Shown here piece by piece: positions 1 through 11,274 of a stretch of 64,000 nucleotides of DNA (the stretch's first letter is position 1; each line of letters starts with the position of its first letter). The stretch is from Branchiostoma floridae (Eukaryota; Chordata; Leptocardii; Amphioxiformes; Branchiostomatidae), in the NCBI RefSeq assembly GCF_000003815.2, contig NC_049992.1, positions 7,656,353-7,720,352 on the forward strand. The letters run 5' to 3'. The notes beneath the pieces are model-generated. The model did no database searches and was not told the origin of the DNA. It saw only the letters and a list, made by a program, of their open reading frames with translations. Position numbers and translations under genes: made by a program.

Positions 1-933
1 AGTATAGCCGGCCAAAGGGAGATAGCCGGTCAAAGGGAGTCAAACGGGCACCGGAGTGCTGCTATACTAAGTCCCTTGCCAGCTTTGATACTATTTCTAA
101 GGCACTGTAGGGTCTGCTTGGAGACTTATAAATCCGGCCATTTTGACGGCGCCACAAACGTACCTACTCCCCAAAACTATTTTGGTTACAGAGCCCGCCC
201 CTTACTCAAACATGTTTTCCCGACTGACAGGTGCGGTATGCTCAATCGACAACAAATTGTCACTTCAGTGGGGCGTGAGAAGGGGCAAAGAGCGGCGTTT
301 TGATGCTATGTTGGGCGGATTACTGTTCTGCAACTGCTCGTGCGTTTAATAAGTTCCCCCAGGGCTCTAGAGAGGAAAGTGTGGACTTTACCCCCGCCGG
401 ATCTCTAAGCCGACTTTTGTGGGGGTTCAATTAGGTGTTGCTGCATGTGTTATCTAGCCATGTATGGACTATATATGTCAATGTAACGCGCGTTCGCATC
501 TGTATCTGTGTGTTCCCATTGTCGCATTCGTATGTAGTTTGGCAGGTCCTCAGCACAGACTTGGACAATGATGCACGTTTTTTTTCGCGGTAGCTGTTTT
601 TATTATGGATGTAATAATTTCAGCATTCATCCCTACGCACTCCGGTATTGTGGTCCACGTCTTCGTTATGATCGCGCGTTAAGACGTGGTAATTGGATAT
701 CGTCAAGCAGTTGTTGTCCTCGTTGCGATTTCTCTTTATAATTGGAGGTTCAAATGTGTATGAAGAGATACATTTACCTAAAATCAGCATTCCAAGGACA
801 ATGGTTCAAAGCCCGGTCGGGTCATACAGTGTACCATTCTCCTGTGCAGAGCTGAATCTGCTACGCTCTGAGCATATAGGAAAATGGGTCATACCAAAAA
901 CTTGCATGGAAATTATATAGTACGTAAAAGCAC
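1..933. other. Intergenic DNA, no gene recognised
   Basis: No exon, RNA gene or recognisable coding similarity was found on either strand. The short open frames lack flanking splice signals and family resemblance. Positions 1-7 (AGTATAG) and 62-68 (CTATACT) are an inverted pair at the ends of a GC-richer patch, which may be the edge of a repeat. Confidence 0.5.
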
Positions 934-1817
934 TTTATTTTGTATTTCTTTCCAAAATACATATCGATTATTCACTACTAGTATCTAGAAAGAAAAAAAC
1001 AAACCTTGTACAAGGAACCTTGACCCCAAACTTACTGATAATATCAGTAAAACTCAAAGCGATATGACTTTATAATGTCCATAGAACGTATTGTACAAAA
1101 GTACTTCGTTCTGGAAAATGTTTGGACACTACATAGTTTATATTGATACAACCAAGCAGATGTACCTGGGCCTCACTAAGTTCTGTGAATTTTGACACTA
1201 ACATTACTTAGATATCAGCACAGGCAAAACAATGGTTTCTTGAAATTTGTTTACATGAGAGCATGGAGATTAAAAACTGTGTACATTTCTTGTAGATAAG
1301 TTTCCAGGGAACTAACTTAAAGGTGGACATCATGCAAATGTAAATTAAATCATTCATGTCTTTTTGGCAAACCAACAAATTTGTCGGGAGCAACCAACTG
1401 TCCTCAGCATAACCATCTTTGCTCAGTCTCTTGAGCCGTTGCTCAGGACAAGTTTGACTACAGTGGCATGAATCAATCGACAACCCTCATCTTAACAACA
1501 GTCCTGATAACCTCATCAAGAATTTAAAATTTCAATGTGATTTCATTCAAAATGTGTCTGACATCGTGGATGGACTTACAGAGGAAATAGTGAAAACTCC
1601 ATTGCTGGAGGCAAAAATGTGTAATTCTTATAAAACTGACATTTTAATTTTGGGCAAGTGAAAAATTGGTTTGGGGAAGTAAATGTTTTATGTGCTTGCC
1701 CGATAGGACAAGACGTGAATTTTAGAAAACTTGTCCAAACCTGGATGGTATATTCAATAATTCCACATTGGAACAAGTTTGCATGCGAACAAAATATCAC
1801 TAAATTTCCTTTGTCCT
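934..1817 (-). other. Duplicated nucleolin 3'UTR-like segment (copy B)
   Basis: From about 934 to 1230 this closely matches 15527-15860, the 3'UTR of the complete nucleolin gene. Shared blocks include the stretch around 1078-1100 and 15710-15730. On the minus strand a candidate AATAAA polyadenylation signal lies at 934-939 in this copy and at 15527-15532 in copy A, and homology fades just beyond both. The tandem duplication therefore includes the 3' end of the transcription unit. Positions 1646-1745 carry a fragment of the GGACAAGT-type MITE that is seen complete at 35950-36276. Confidence 0.6.
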
Positions 1818-2340
1818 GTAGTCATCAAACGTTTTCTTCTTCCCCTCGAAGACCTTGATGCCTTCCCTCTAATTGAAGCCACCTGCATGAGGAAAAAATG
1901 TGCTCAGTTAGGGCCGGTTTACACGAGGCAAAAAAATGACTTGGTAATAACTTGCCGCATCACATGGAATCTATTTGTATCACAGGGGCTTCCATCGAAT
2001 AAATCAAACGCACTCTCATGACCACAGGAAGAATAGCTTCTGAGGAGGCTAAATGTGGATCATAATAAACTTAAACTCAAACTCTGTGCCGAGTGCTACG
2101 GGTTGAGAATTCGAATACCGGATTTGGACTTTGGATTGCTGTCGTTTCTCCACTTTAAGCACATTTTGCATTGAAACATGTATTTAATCTTGCATGGGTA
2201 TGCAGTGGTACCACCCTTCCAAGCGGGTCAGATCAAGCAATAGTCATTGGGCGATCCTACCCGCTGTCGGGCTGGTACCTCGGGTGGTACGTAGATGTTG
2301 TATTCTATTTTTATTTTCATTCTATATCAGTACAATACCA

Positions 2341-2454
2341 GTAGCCTGGGTACCATGCAATTTTTACCGGGGCTCCGTACACTCGCTACCCTAAAAAAAT
2401 AGCGAGTAGCGAGTGTAAGGAGCCCCCGTAGAAATCGGATGGTACCCAGGCTAC
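2341..2454. repeat. Hairpin MITE (TAGCCTGGGTACC ends)
   Basis: A near-perfect inverted repeat. The left arm begins GTAGCCTGGGTACCAT and the right arm ends ATGGTACCCAGGCTAC, with a second inner inverted block (ACTCGCTAC / GTAGCGAGT). It lies in the last intron of nucleolin copy B. Related hairpins with AGCCTGG ends occur at 28731-28839 and 41551-41663. Confidence 0.65.
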
Positions 2455-2779
2455 AGTACCAGTGCTTCATGATACAGTAATTTGGACCTGTACCAAATAT
2501 TGATTTTTACAGTACAGTTCCGGCACACAGTGCGGCTACTAAGCCTAAGCAGACACCTACACAAGACATCATCCTTGACATATCATACTGTAGGGGGAGT
2601 ACAGCTCAAAACACATGTCATCCACACATGCTGGAAATATACATACTATAAGATACCCTCCATTTACATTAAAAACATTGACATTGAGACCACATATTTC
2701 TCACCTCTGCGACCCCCACCTCGGCCACCCCGACCTCCACGGAAACCTCCTCCACGGCCACGGCTGCCTCTGAAACCGC

Positions 2780-3655
2780 CTAGTGGACAGTACAAATCAC
2801 ACACATTGGTCATGAGAACATCACATTTAACAGACTGAGGTACAGACAACCGCCTCTGAAACCGCATAGTGGACAGCACAAATCACAAACATTGGTCATG
2901 AGAACATCACATAAACGACTGAGGTACAGACGACCGCCTCTGAAACCGCCTAGTGGACAGCATAAATCTCACACATTGGTCATGAGAACATCACATTTAA
3001 CAGACTGAGGTACAGACGATCGCCTCTGAAACCGCCTAATGGACAGCACAAATCACACACATTGGTCATAAGAACTGGCCTAAGCACATAGGCATTGGTC
3101 ATGAAAACATCACATAACAGACTAAGGTACAGACCACCTCTGAAACCGCCTAGTGGACAGCACAAATCACAAACATTGGTCACGAGAACATCACATAAAA
3201 GACTGAGGTACAGACGACCGCCTCTGAAACCGCCTAGTGGACAGCACAAATCTCACACATTGGTCATGAGAACATCACATAAAAGACTGAGGTACAGACG
3301 ACCACATCTGAAACCGACTAGTGGACAGCACAAATCTCACACATTGGTCAAGAGAACATCAATAAAAGACTGAGGAACAGACAACCGCCTCTGAAACCGC
3401 CTAGTGGACAGCACAAATCACAAACATTGGTCATGAGAACATCACATAACAGACTGAGGTACAGGCGACCCCCTCTGGAACCGCCTAGTGGACAGCACAA
3501 ATCACACACATTGGTCATAAGAACTGGCCTAAGCACATAGGCAGGTAGGCAGGTCATAAGAACATCACATAACAGACTGAGGTACAGACGACCGCCTCTG
3601 AAACCACCTAGTGGACAGCACAAATCTCACACATTGGTCATGAGAACATCACATA
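2780..3655 (-). repeat. 84-bp tandem array built from a nucleolin splice acceptor
   Basis: Ten occurrences of the motif gtggacag (one with g changed to a) lie at 2783, 2869, 2953, 3039, 3153, 3237, 3321, 3404, 3488 and 3611. Spacing is 83-86 bp, except two units of 114 and 123 bp that carry an extra block containing ctaagcacatagg. On the minus strand each unit holds an intron 3' end (tgtccactag), the first bases of the RGG exon (GCGGTTTCAGAGGCGG), then intron-like sequence. In copy A the corresponding position has a single junction. Because 84 is a multiple of 3, long open frames run through the array on both strands; these follow from the period and are not evidence of a protein. Confidence 0.85.
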
Positions 3656-4045
3656 ATCATCCCAGTTCCATACCTCGTCCGCCACCCTCTCCCCGAGGGG
3701 TGGCAAAGTCCAGCCGGATGCCACGCCCATCAAGTTCCATCCCGTCCATGTTCTTCAGGGCTTCCTTCGCTGCGTCCTCAGAATCAAAGTCAATATAGCC
3801 AAACCTGAAAGAAAGAAATGTCCAGAAGTAAATCTATGATAAGTTACAGTTGCCCGTACATCTGAGCTAATGCGTAGGGGGGGCGCCCTTCTCCATTTCT
3901 GTAGCCCTAGGGCCACACATTTGTGTAAGTCACTACAGCAGGGCCTGGGGGCTGTTCTGCTGGTAGTGATGCGTGTTTAACTACTCTTTCCCAAATGCTT
4001 AGTGCGAAGCAGAGAAAGCAGCATGTACCCTTTTTAAAGTCTTTG

Positions 4046-4123
4046 GTATGACTCGGCCGGGGATCGAATTCACGACCTACCGAATGCAAGGCAAACTCTC
4101 TACCCTCTCGGCCATTGCACCGG
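4046..4123 (-). repeat. tRNA-derived SINE head
   Basis: Read on the minus strand, it has a tRNA-like A box (TGGCCGAGAGGGTAGAG) and B box (GAATTCGATCC) with a cloverleaf-like layout. The stems are imperfect and it sits in an intron of nucleolin copy B. This suggests a pol III SINE relic rather than a working tRNA gene. Confidence 0.45.
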
Positions 4124-4278
4124 TAAAAAAAAGTACATCTCTGTACGTTTTATCCAGTTGCGTAGATTGAATTGCCTTTAGGTAATAACAGCCTCTTTTC
4201 GTCCGATGTAACACCATCTCTGGTGTGTGTGTGTGAATGATCCCATCATGCTAACATTCTCCCTGGTTCTTTTCTTAC

Positions 4279-4356
4279 CCTTTAGATCTGCCTGACTCCC
4301 TGTCTCCCTGTCTTTGACGACATGAGCATCGACGCAACCCTCAAAAGCCTCCAGGG
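4279..4356 (-). repeat. Partial duplicate of nucleolin-B exon 12' 3' end
   Basis: Positions 4279-4356 repeat, with changes, the intron donor and last ~75 bp of the exon ending at 4404. Shared blocks include taccctttagatctgc, gactccctgtct and gatgcaaccctc-like sequence. The donor is kept, but the copy has indels and no acceptor of its own. This is one of several duplications here that straddle a splice junction. Confidence 0.7.
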
Positions 4357-6315
4357 GGTGAATGATTACATCATGTTAACATCCTTCCTGGTTCTTTTCT
4401 TACCCTTTAGATCTGCGTGACTCCCTGTCTGTGACGACACGAGCGTCGATGCAACCCTCGAACGCCTCCAAGAGATCATCCTCGCCCGTGTCGTATGACA
4501 GATTCTTTACAATCAGCGTCTTGCTGGCCTGCAAATGGGATCCATAACCACCGCCACCACCACCGCCGCCACCTCTGCGACCCGTGCCGAACTCCACGTT
4601 GATGGTCCTCCCGTCCAGTTCAGACTGGTTCATGTCGTCCATCGCTTCTTTGGCTGCCTCCTCCGACTCAAAGTCAACATAACCGAACCTAAAACAGTTA
4701 GAACAGTCCATCAGTGACACTGTGCAACATATAAATGACCAGTTGTATTTTTCTATTGCTTCAGAACAGCTGGCTGCTTTAGTCAGCAGAATTATCATGT
4801 GCAAACAGCAAAATTGTAACACTAGTTGAAAAAGGACTTGCTATATCGAAAGTGACAAGTGTTACTAATACTTTAAGTGTTCGTATGTAGTGACCAGGGA
4901 TGAGACGAGACGACAGAAAGGACTGAATGTAGATCTATTGAAAATGGCAACGTGGAGAAAGCGTTCTAACAGCCAGTTTTGCCCCGGAGAAAGTGACATA
5001 GGGGAAAAAAAAAACAATTATGTGGTTATACACATAGAACTTTGTCATCAAGCTATTGTTATTAGGAAACCCACCCCCTGGAGCGGTCAGTTCCAGGCTT
5101 CATGATGACCCGTGCGTCCAGGCTCCCCTCGAACGCTTGCATTAGACCCTCGGACGTGGTGTCCCAGGACAGGTTCCTCACAACCAGGGTCTTACTGGGA
5201 GTGCCTGGATGAGAACAAGACATACTGCATCATAACTCACGTGTCTACACTTATAATCAGTGCCGCATCCAACCAAGACAAAATTTCTTTCTTCACATCT
5301 TGTCTAAGTCTTGAGTATCCAGTAGTCATTACTTTCCAGCCAGAGCCTGAAAACATGTTGACTCAGATGTTATATGTTGACTTTCTGGTGTGAGCATTTC
5401 CATGTATCATTGCTGGAAATTCATATATAAGAACTGGAATAATATTGTCTTTGCTTTATTTGTAGTTTGCATGATCTCAGCTTTTCAAAAATGTATAATC
5501 ATATTTACCTATCTTGTAGACCAAATACAAGCCTCAAAACAGAATGAAGGTGCTTGGAGAAAGAAAATCACCTAACTAGCCGTTATGCGTAGATACTTCC
5601 AGTCCTACAGAACTCTAGGTTGGGCTATATATCATACATGCTTAAAATACATTAAGTACTACTTTTTTCCATAGCAGTTGAAAGCTCTCTTACCATTGAA
5701 AACCAAATAATATAGGCAAATATATCAAGGACTGCTTTGCTATTAGAAAGAATACTGAAGCTAATGATTAGCCTACTTCATTATGATACTATATGAATGA
5801 ATTATGCATATTAGCCCTTATTGTTATGTTAACTATGATGTTAAGCTTTATCCTATACCTCTATTTTGTACTTTATGTTATAGTTGTTGCCATACTTTGT
5901 ACCATGTACAATTGTCGTGCAATAAAGTTCTATATGATATACAAATTAAAACATTTTTTCCGAACCTGGCCTTCTCACTTCAATGATAAGTGTAATTGAG
6001 ATTTGAATAGTGAGTAAACAAAATTTCTAACAAACGGAAACAGCTTCCCTACCTGGTCCCCTTCCTGAACCCTGTTGAGGTCTCCCAGTGAACTGTGCCT
6101 TGGCGCCGACATAGTCCATGACCACACTCCGCCCGTCAACCTCCACTCCGTCCATCGTAGACTTCACCTCCTCGACTTTAGCCTCGCTCTCAAACTCCAA
6201 ATACGCAATCCTACCAGGGAAAGAAGTTTTGTGTGTTTGCCACCACAATCTCTATCTGAGACGTCAGGCATTGCTGGCAGTCATCACATAGGTTACTCCA
6301 TTTGGAAGACTGTGA

Positions 6316-6378
6316 GGGCGGACCGATTCTCACGGCTGGACTGAATCTCATAGAAGGGCCGTGAGAATCGGTCCGCCC
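6316..6378. repeat. Perfect 20-bp inverted repeat
   Basis: Arms 6316-6335 (GGGCGGACCGATTCTCACGG) and 6359-6378 are exact reverse complements separated by 23 bp. It lies in the intron between copy-B exons 9' and 10'. It is more GC-rich than its surroundings and could form a strong RNA stem-loop. It is probably a small inverted-repeat transposon or the middle of one. Confidence 0.75.
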
Positions 6379-6856
6379 AGAAGAAAAGCGCAAAAAATCT
6401 TCCATAAACACATCTGAAACGCCTTGAATCGCGACTCACGTAGTGATGTCCGAATTAATACAAGCCATTATTCCTGGACATTAAGTCTTTAATCTGACAT
6501 ACATGTATGTCAGTAATGAAATTTAAACACTGGCTTCTTGTATTTCACAATAGATAGAGCATTGAATAGCAAAAGTTGCTGTAAGAATGTGTAGCAAGCG
6601 TTGTACAATATTTCACTTTCAACTGTACAGTATATCATTCTGAGTGATTACAATATAATGTTAAAAAAATCAGTGTCCTGATGCATTTTTACATTTTTAA
6701 GCTGTAATTGTTGGATGACTATGATGAAAATCTAGAGAAAAAAAACAAGAAAAAAAAAGAGAATCCAGGTAAATTACCTATCTACCCGAACCATACTTTT
6801 TTTTAGGACTAACCGAAAACACAACATTGCTTTTCTCAGGCTTATTCTTTACATGT

Positions 6857-6908
6857 AAGTCACAAAACTTAACCCTTCTGTCTGTCGCTGTCCTTTAGAT
6901 ACTGGGAG
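6857..6908 (-). repeat. Partial duplicate of nucleolin-B exon 9' donor end
   Basis: The stretch from gtaagtcacaa through ctgtccttt resembles 7158-7212, about 301 bp away, which contains the donor and last bases of the exon ending at 7176. The coding part has drifted. Between the copies (about 6925-7160) lies an imperfect inverted repeat with gttcacctttatc / gataaaggtgaac arms, probably a MITE. Confidence 0.5.
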
Positions 6909-9098
6909 AAGGATTTCCCCAGGATTTACATTGTAACGCCAGTTCACCTTTATCCGAGGGTAACTTATATTCGTTGTTTGTAAGAAAAAAACGAATTTAG
7001 GGATATGAAGTTGACGGACGGTGGTTTCAAATCAGAACATTATGAAAATATTGCAAATTTGAAACCACTGTTAGCAGACTTAATACTCATCAATGTGCTG
7101 TTTTTAAAGACAACGGATAAAGGTCACCCCACAGATAAAGGTGAACTAGCGTTACATGTAAGTCACAACGCTTACCCCTTTGACCTGCCACTGTCCTTAT
7201 ATACCGGGATACGAACGTCCACCGCGTCGGTAAACACCTCCATGACGCTCTCTACTGTGGAATCGTATGACAGGTTCTTCAGAAAGAGGCTCCGTGCATC
7301 TCTGGTACCTAAAAAAGGAGGAACCAGAATACTGGGTTGGGAGGGCGGGTGAAAATTATGAAAACTGTGCAGAGCAAATTCACTGCTGCACGGTTTCTCA
7401 GTGAGTCCAAGTAAGGTCCTGTGACACAGACCGAACCATTCTGGGAGTGGGGGTGCCTCTCATACAATTACACAGGATGTCAGCTCATCCTATCACCATT
7501 GCTGACCCTCTCCCTCTTGCCTCAACACCGTTTTAAATTCAATGCAGTGAGCTACTCCTTTTCCAACAACCATTAAAATCAATGACAACAATATCATATG
7601 GATTTATGGCATTACACAGCAATCTGTAAAGAACTTATTGCATAGTTTCAAGTTTATAGTCAGGTCAAGTCAGTCAAGTCAAGTTTATTGCACAACGATT
7701 GTAACAGGTACAATGTATGGCAAATTACGTATAACTAACAACTACAAACTACTTACATCAGTATACTAGTCTAACATGATAGAAAATATGGCGGCATAGT
7801 GTATTTCACATTGTTAACCCTCTCAGCACGAGAAGCCACTATCATGGCTTTCCCATAGGACGCAAGAAGCCACCATCGTGGCTTCAGGTTTAATTCCGGC
7901 AGGAAATTCAAACTGACTACTGTGAAATGAGAAATTTGGCAGAGTCTGCCAATCAGGATGCTTGCATCTTTGACCAACCAGAAGGGATGTAGCATTTGAG
8001 CCCTGTTTCTGAGGCCTCCAGCGTGTGTTTTGGCTTCAGTTTTCTACAGGTTTATTTAGTAAATTTAGCAGAAATGGAGACAGTTTGGTGGATAATCTTA
8101 TTGGAGGCTTACAGGAGTGCTAACAGGGAAATCCTTGAGGGAGTCAGCAAGGCAAACACCCAGCTGTTTTTGTTGAGATCAAATGAGCTGATATCACCGT
8201 GTCTAATGAGTTCTACATGCATGCTTCCTTGTTGTTTTTCTTGGGGCATAAGGAGGTCCAGGTCAGGTCAGATAGGTCACTGGTCCAAATTGACATTTTA
8301 TTACTCTGATACCTGTTTCTCTACCCAAGTCATAGTAAGTGGATTTATTTGACTCCCTGATATGTGGAGAACATCCAGAAAAATAATTTGCCATTTAGCA
8401 CAAGGCATATTCATTATTTTAATAGTACAACTACAGGTGTGGGGAGGGGGGCACAACTGTTTATTGGGGTGAACATTTGTTTATCAACACAGAACTTATT
8501 TGAAATCATGCTTTGATTTTTAGTTTTTGGTCATTCTAACAGCATACCAGCATTGTGTATGTATGGTTGAGTATTTCTACATAGTTTTATGATAAATGAC
8601 ACAAAAAACTCAGCCCCTAGCCAAATGTTTTCTTTTGTGAAACTTTTTTTGGGAGTGTTGCAAATGTGTTTTTGAGTGGTTTCCATGACGATTGCTGTCC
8701 TCAGATTGATGGTATGATATTTATTTTGCTTGTTTTGGAAAGGCCATTCTGTGAGCTTTCCAGCAATATATAGTTTTCCTAGTCTACTCCTTACATAACA
8801 GCTGTAATAATAATACACAAAAAGTACTAATTGACACCTGTATAGACTGAAATTATATGTCGTATATGGTATACAGGAAAAAATTGTATGACGTGTTGAG
8901 AGGGTTAAAGAAATATAGAGGTCTCACTGTCATTCCCAAAGTTTTGACCAGGGCTCCTTTCCTGCTCCATGTCTCTGCCTTCTCAACCTTCAGCTCTGTC
9001 CCTTTCAGTTCCAGTACTAGTGTTGACACAGCAGCTTCCTCAGTGGCCGGTATGTCCACAAACACCAAACTGTGGAGGAAGGATGAGCAACTGTTAGA

Positions 9099-9647
9099 CG
9101 GTCTGCCTTAACACCACAAACGACCGCAAACAACCACAAATGACTCTAATAGTGTATATGGGGCAACGTCCTTGTGTGACACACTGGGGACTTTATACAT
9201 TTATGAATTTAAAAAAAAAGCAACAACTGCTATGTATTGTTGAGTTATTTCACGTTAGTACGCTGGTTTCAAGATCGAAGCAATTCTTGGCCGCCATGTT
9301 GGTTCGCCCATGGTAGGAGTCTGCCTCGGCTACACAGACGACAGGGCGATAAAACTATGGAAGATGTTGGTTCATAGATCATAGTATACCGCAATTCTAT
9401 CATTGTCAACTTATAAAACTTGTATACTAACGAAGTGTTTTCGAGCCTCAAATGCAAGCGAGCATGGTGGCCAAGAATTGCTAAATAATCTTGAAACTGG
9501 ACTAACTCGAAATAACTGGTGAATACGTAGGACTTGCTGCGTTTTTTAAAATTCATAAATGTTTAAACAATGTCTCCAGATCGTACACAAGGTCGTTGCC
9601 CCATATACACTGCTTATTAGAGTCGTTTGTGGTGTTTAGGCAGACCC
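9099..9647. mobile_element. 549-bp foldback transposon with 9-bp target duplication
   Basis: Long inverted arms: the 5' end reads CGGTCTGCCTTAACACC and the 3' end reads GGTGTTTAGGCAGACCC. Homology continues inward through the TATGGGGCAACG / CGTTGCCCCATA block and an inner TTGGCCGCCATG block. It is flanked by ACTGTTAGA at 9090-9098 and 9648-9656. Copy A of nucleolin has the uninterrupted site (gagcaactgttagagg near 22356-22374). A 9-bp duplication is typical of Mutator-like elements; that assignment is an inference. No transposase is present. Confidence 0.85.
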
Positions 9648-9656
9648 ACTGTTAGA

Positions 9657-10785
9657 AGGAGCGTAATGGACCAGAAAAAAGACAGACGCGTCAGCGGAGG
9701 CGTCAGAGGCAGTATCAAGATCAGTAGCAAAGCATTATAATCACTGCGCTTTGGAGAAATTCTTACAAAGAGGCACAGCGGATTATTACCATATATATAG
9801 AAACCAAATCCATGGACTCCATCACACTGTAGTTTTTAGCCCCATTCCTTGGCAAATGGGCCGGCAAATGTATCCTTTATGAGTAAGTGCCGTACTTGTA
9901 ATTGTAGCATTGTTATGTGAAAGAATTCCCAACATTTTTACATGAGTCTCGAAGAGCGATGCGATGCACTAAAACTAAAAGATCTATCGACATGTTGATA
10001 GCATCGGCTTGAACAGAACAAAGAAATAAAACACTGTGTGTGTGCTAAGGTACACGTTCAAGCCTAAAAAGCAAGCCACAGATGCAAACATCATAACGAA
10101 TCAACAAGTGCAATTAACAAATCAAAAAGTGTTTTGATGAATGATGTGAGAAAAATGATAGAGCGAAGTGGACTGACATTCCTGTCCATGACTGACAGTG
10201 GGGAATAGTCGGTGACACCAAGGAGGTTGGTGACACATGACTTAACGTTAATTCTCACTGCACAGGGCCTCAATATAAAATGAAGTGGGTTTACCAGTGC
10301 ACTGTCAGGTATGTAGAAATTTCTTCTTTCAAGAGCCATATATGGATGACTCTGTGCCAAAATATAGCAACCTGCAATGTTTGCTCATCAAAACATGCTG
10401 TATTTCAGTAGATTTCATCCCCCTCCATGTGTTTTCCGGTATTGAGACGGTCCCCACTTTGGAGAAAGATCAATTTTGGAGCCGTGTGGAAAACGAAAGC
10501 AGAGCCGTGTGCAAAAGCAACAGCATGTGCAAAAGCAACAACATGTGCTCTAAGTCTAACACACATTCCTACCCATTACCACGCATTTACCGGGTTAAAC
10601 ATCGCTGAAGTCATATATTTGGTGGATGATGTATTCCCTACAAATATAAACCAAACATTATGTAGTTTATCGGCAAAATAATGACCTTTTTACCGCAGAA
10701 TATGGCACCAATTCAAATAAAAAATGGCTGACCTACCAGTATCTTGTGGAGTTCAAAGGTCAAATGTTGCCCTGATTGCCTGTGA
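9657..10785. other. Gene-free spacer
   Basis: No exon-like coding frame with splice sites, RNA gene or recognised repeat was seen. Nucleolin homology ends at about 9660 (compare 22375), so this is where the tandem duplication breakpoint lies on the copy-B side. Confidence 0.4.
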
Positions 10786-10829
10786 TAGGGTCTCGGTTCG
10801 GAGTTTTTTAATGCCGATTTGGCTGTATT

Positions 10830-10890
10830 GTGTGTGTGTGTGTGAATGTGTGTGTGTGTGTGTCTGTCTGTCTGTCTGTGTGTGTGTCCG
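10830..10890. repeat. TG/TCTG microsatellite
   Basis: Simple repeat of gtgtgtgtgt interrupted by gaatg and tctgtctgtctg. The open frames here are translations of the repeat. Confidence 0.9.
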
Positions 10891-11062
10891 CATATTTGTG
10901 GTCGGCATAACTTTAGAAACTCTGGATGAATTGTAATGATATTTGATATGTGATATGTGGGTAGGTGTTTGGATGACAAAGGTCAAGGTCGATTTGGGGC
11001 CCCCTGGTGTGTGACCTTGGTACTGCAGCAGAACTTCGATTTTTTGTATCTTTTGACCTGAA

Positions 11063-11274
11063 TACTGTAAATGCATTTAAGTTCGCGGTGATTTAATTTC
11101 GCGGTAGCGGGAAAAAGGACTTTTCGCGGTGGATTTAAGTTCGCGGTAACACCATAGACTGCAGTCTAATACCATAATAGAAAAATGTTCGCGGTGGTTT
11201 TAAGTTCGCGGTGAAGTGGTCACCGCGAAAACCACGAACATTAATCAACCGCGAACATTTCTGCATTTACAGTA
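11063..11274. mobile_element. MITE with TACTGTAAATGCA ends
   Basis: It begins TACTGTAAATGCA and ends TGCATTTACAGTA. The interior alternates 'ttcgcggt' and 'accgcgaa' blocks in inverted orientation. Two more copies lie at 15116-15318 and 58718-58920, 203-212 bp long, so this is a defined family. No coding capacity. Confidence 0.85.

Larger units (their letters stand above)
1818..9069 (-). pseudogene. 5'-truncated tandem copy of nucleolin (copy B)
   Basis: Minus-strand exons with intact AG/GT junctions match exons 8-13, 16 and 17 of the complete nucleolin gene at 16246-26733: 8928-9069 (second half of RRM1), 7176-7308 and 6053-6210 (RRM2), 5075-5204 (RRM3 first half), 4404-4688 (RRM3 second half, Gly-rich linker, RRM4 first half), 3674-3804 (RRM4 second half), 2705-2779 (RGG), and the last exon at about 1818-1882. 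Exons 1-7 (start codon, acidic tracts, first half of RRM1) are absent, as are exons 14 and 15 (RGG and CCHC knuckle). Exon 8' is 142 bp against 164 bp in copy A and enters exon 9' in the wrong phase. The last exon has an in-frame TAG at 1869-1871 and has lost the ancestral stop. From exon 9' to exon 16' all phases agree and no stop occurs, so a shorter RRM2-RRM4-RGG product from another start cannot be excluded. RNP motifs remain (FGYVDF, FGYIDF). Pseudogene is the best reading. Confidence 0.8.

Noticed and set aside
2980-3623. Open frames with repeated GGFRGGRLYLSLL as a repeat protein
   Set aside because: They arise from the 84-bp intronic array and have no start context or independent splice support.
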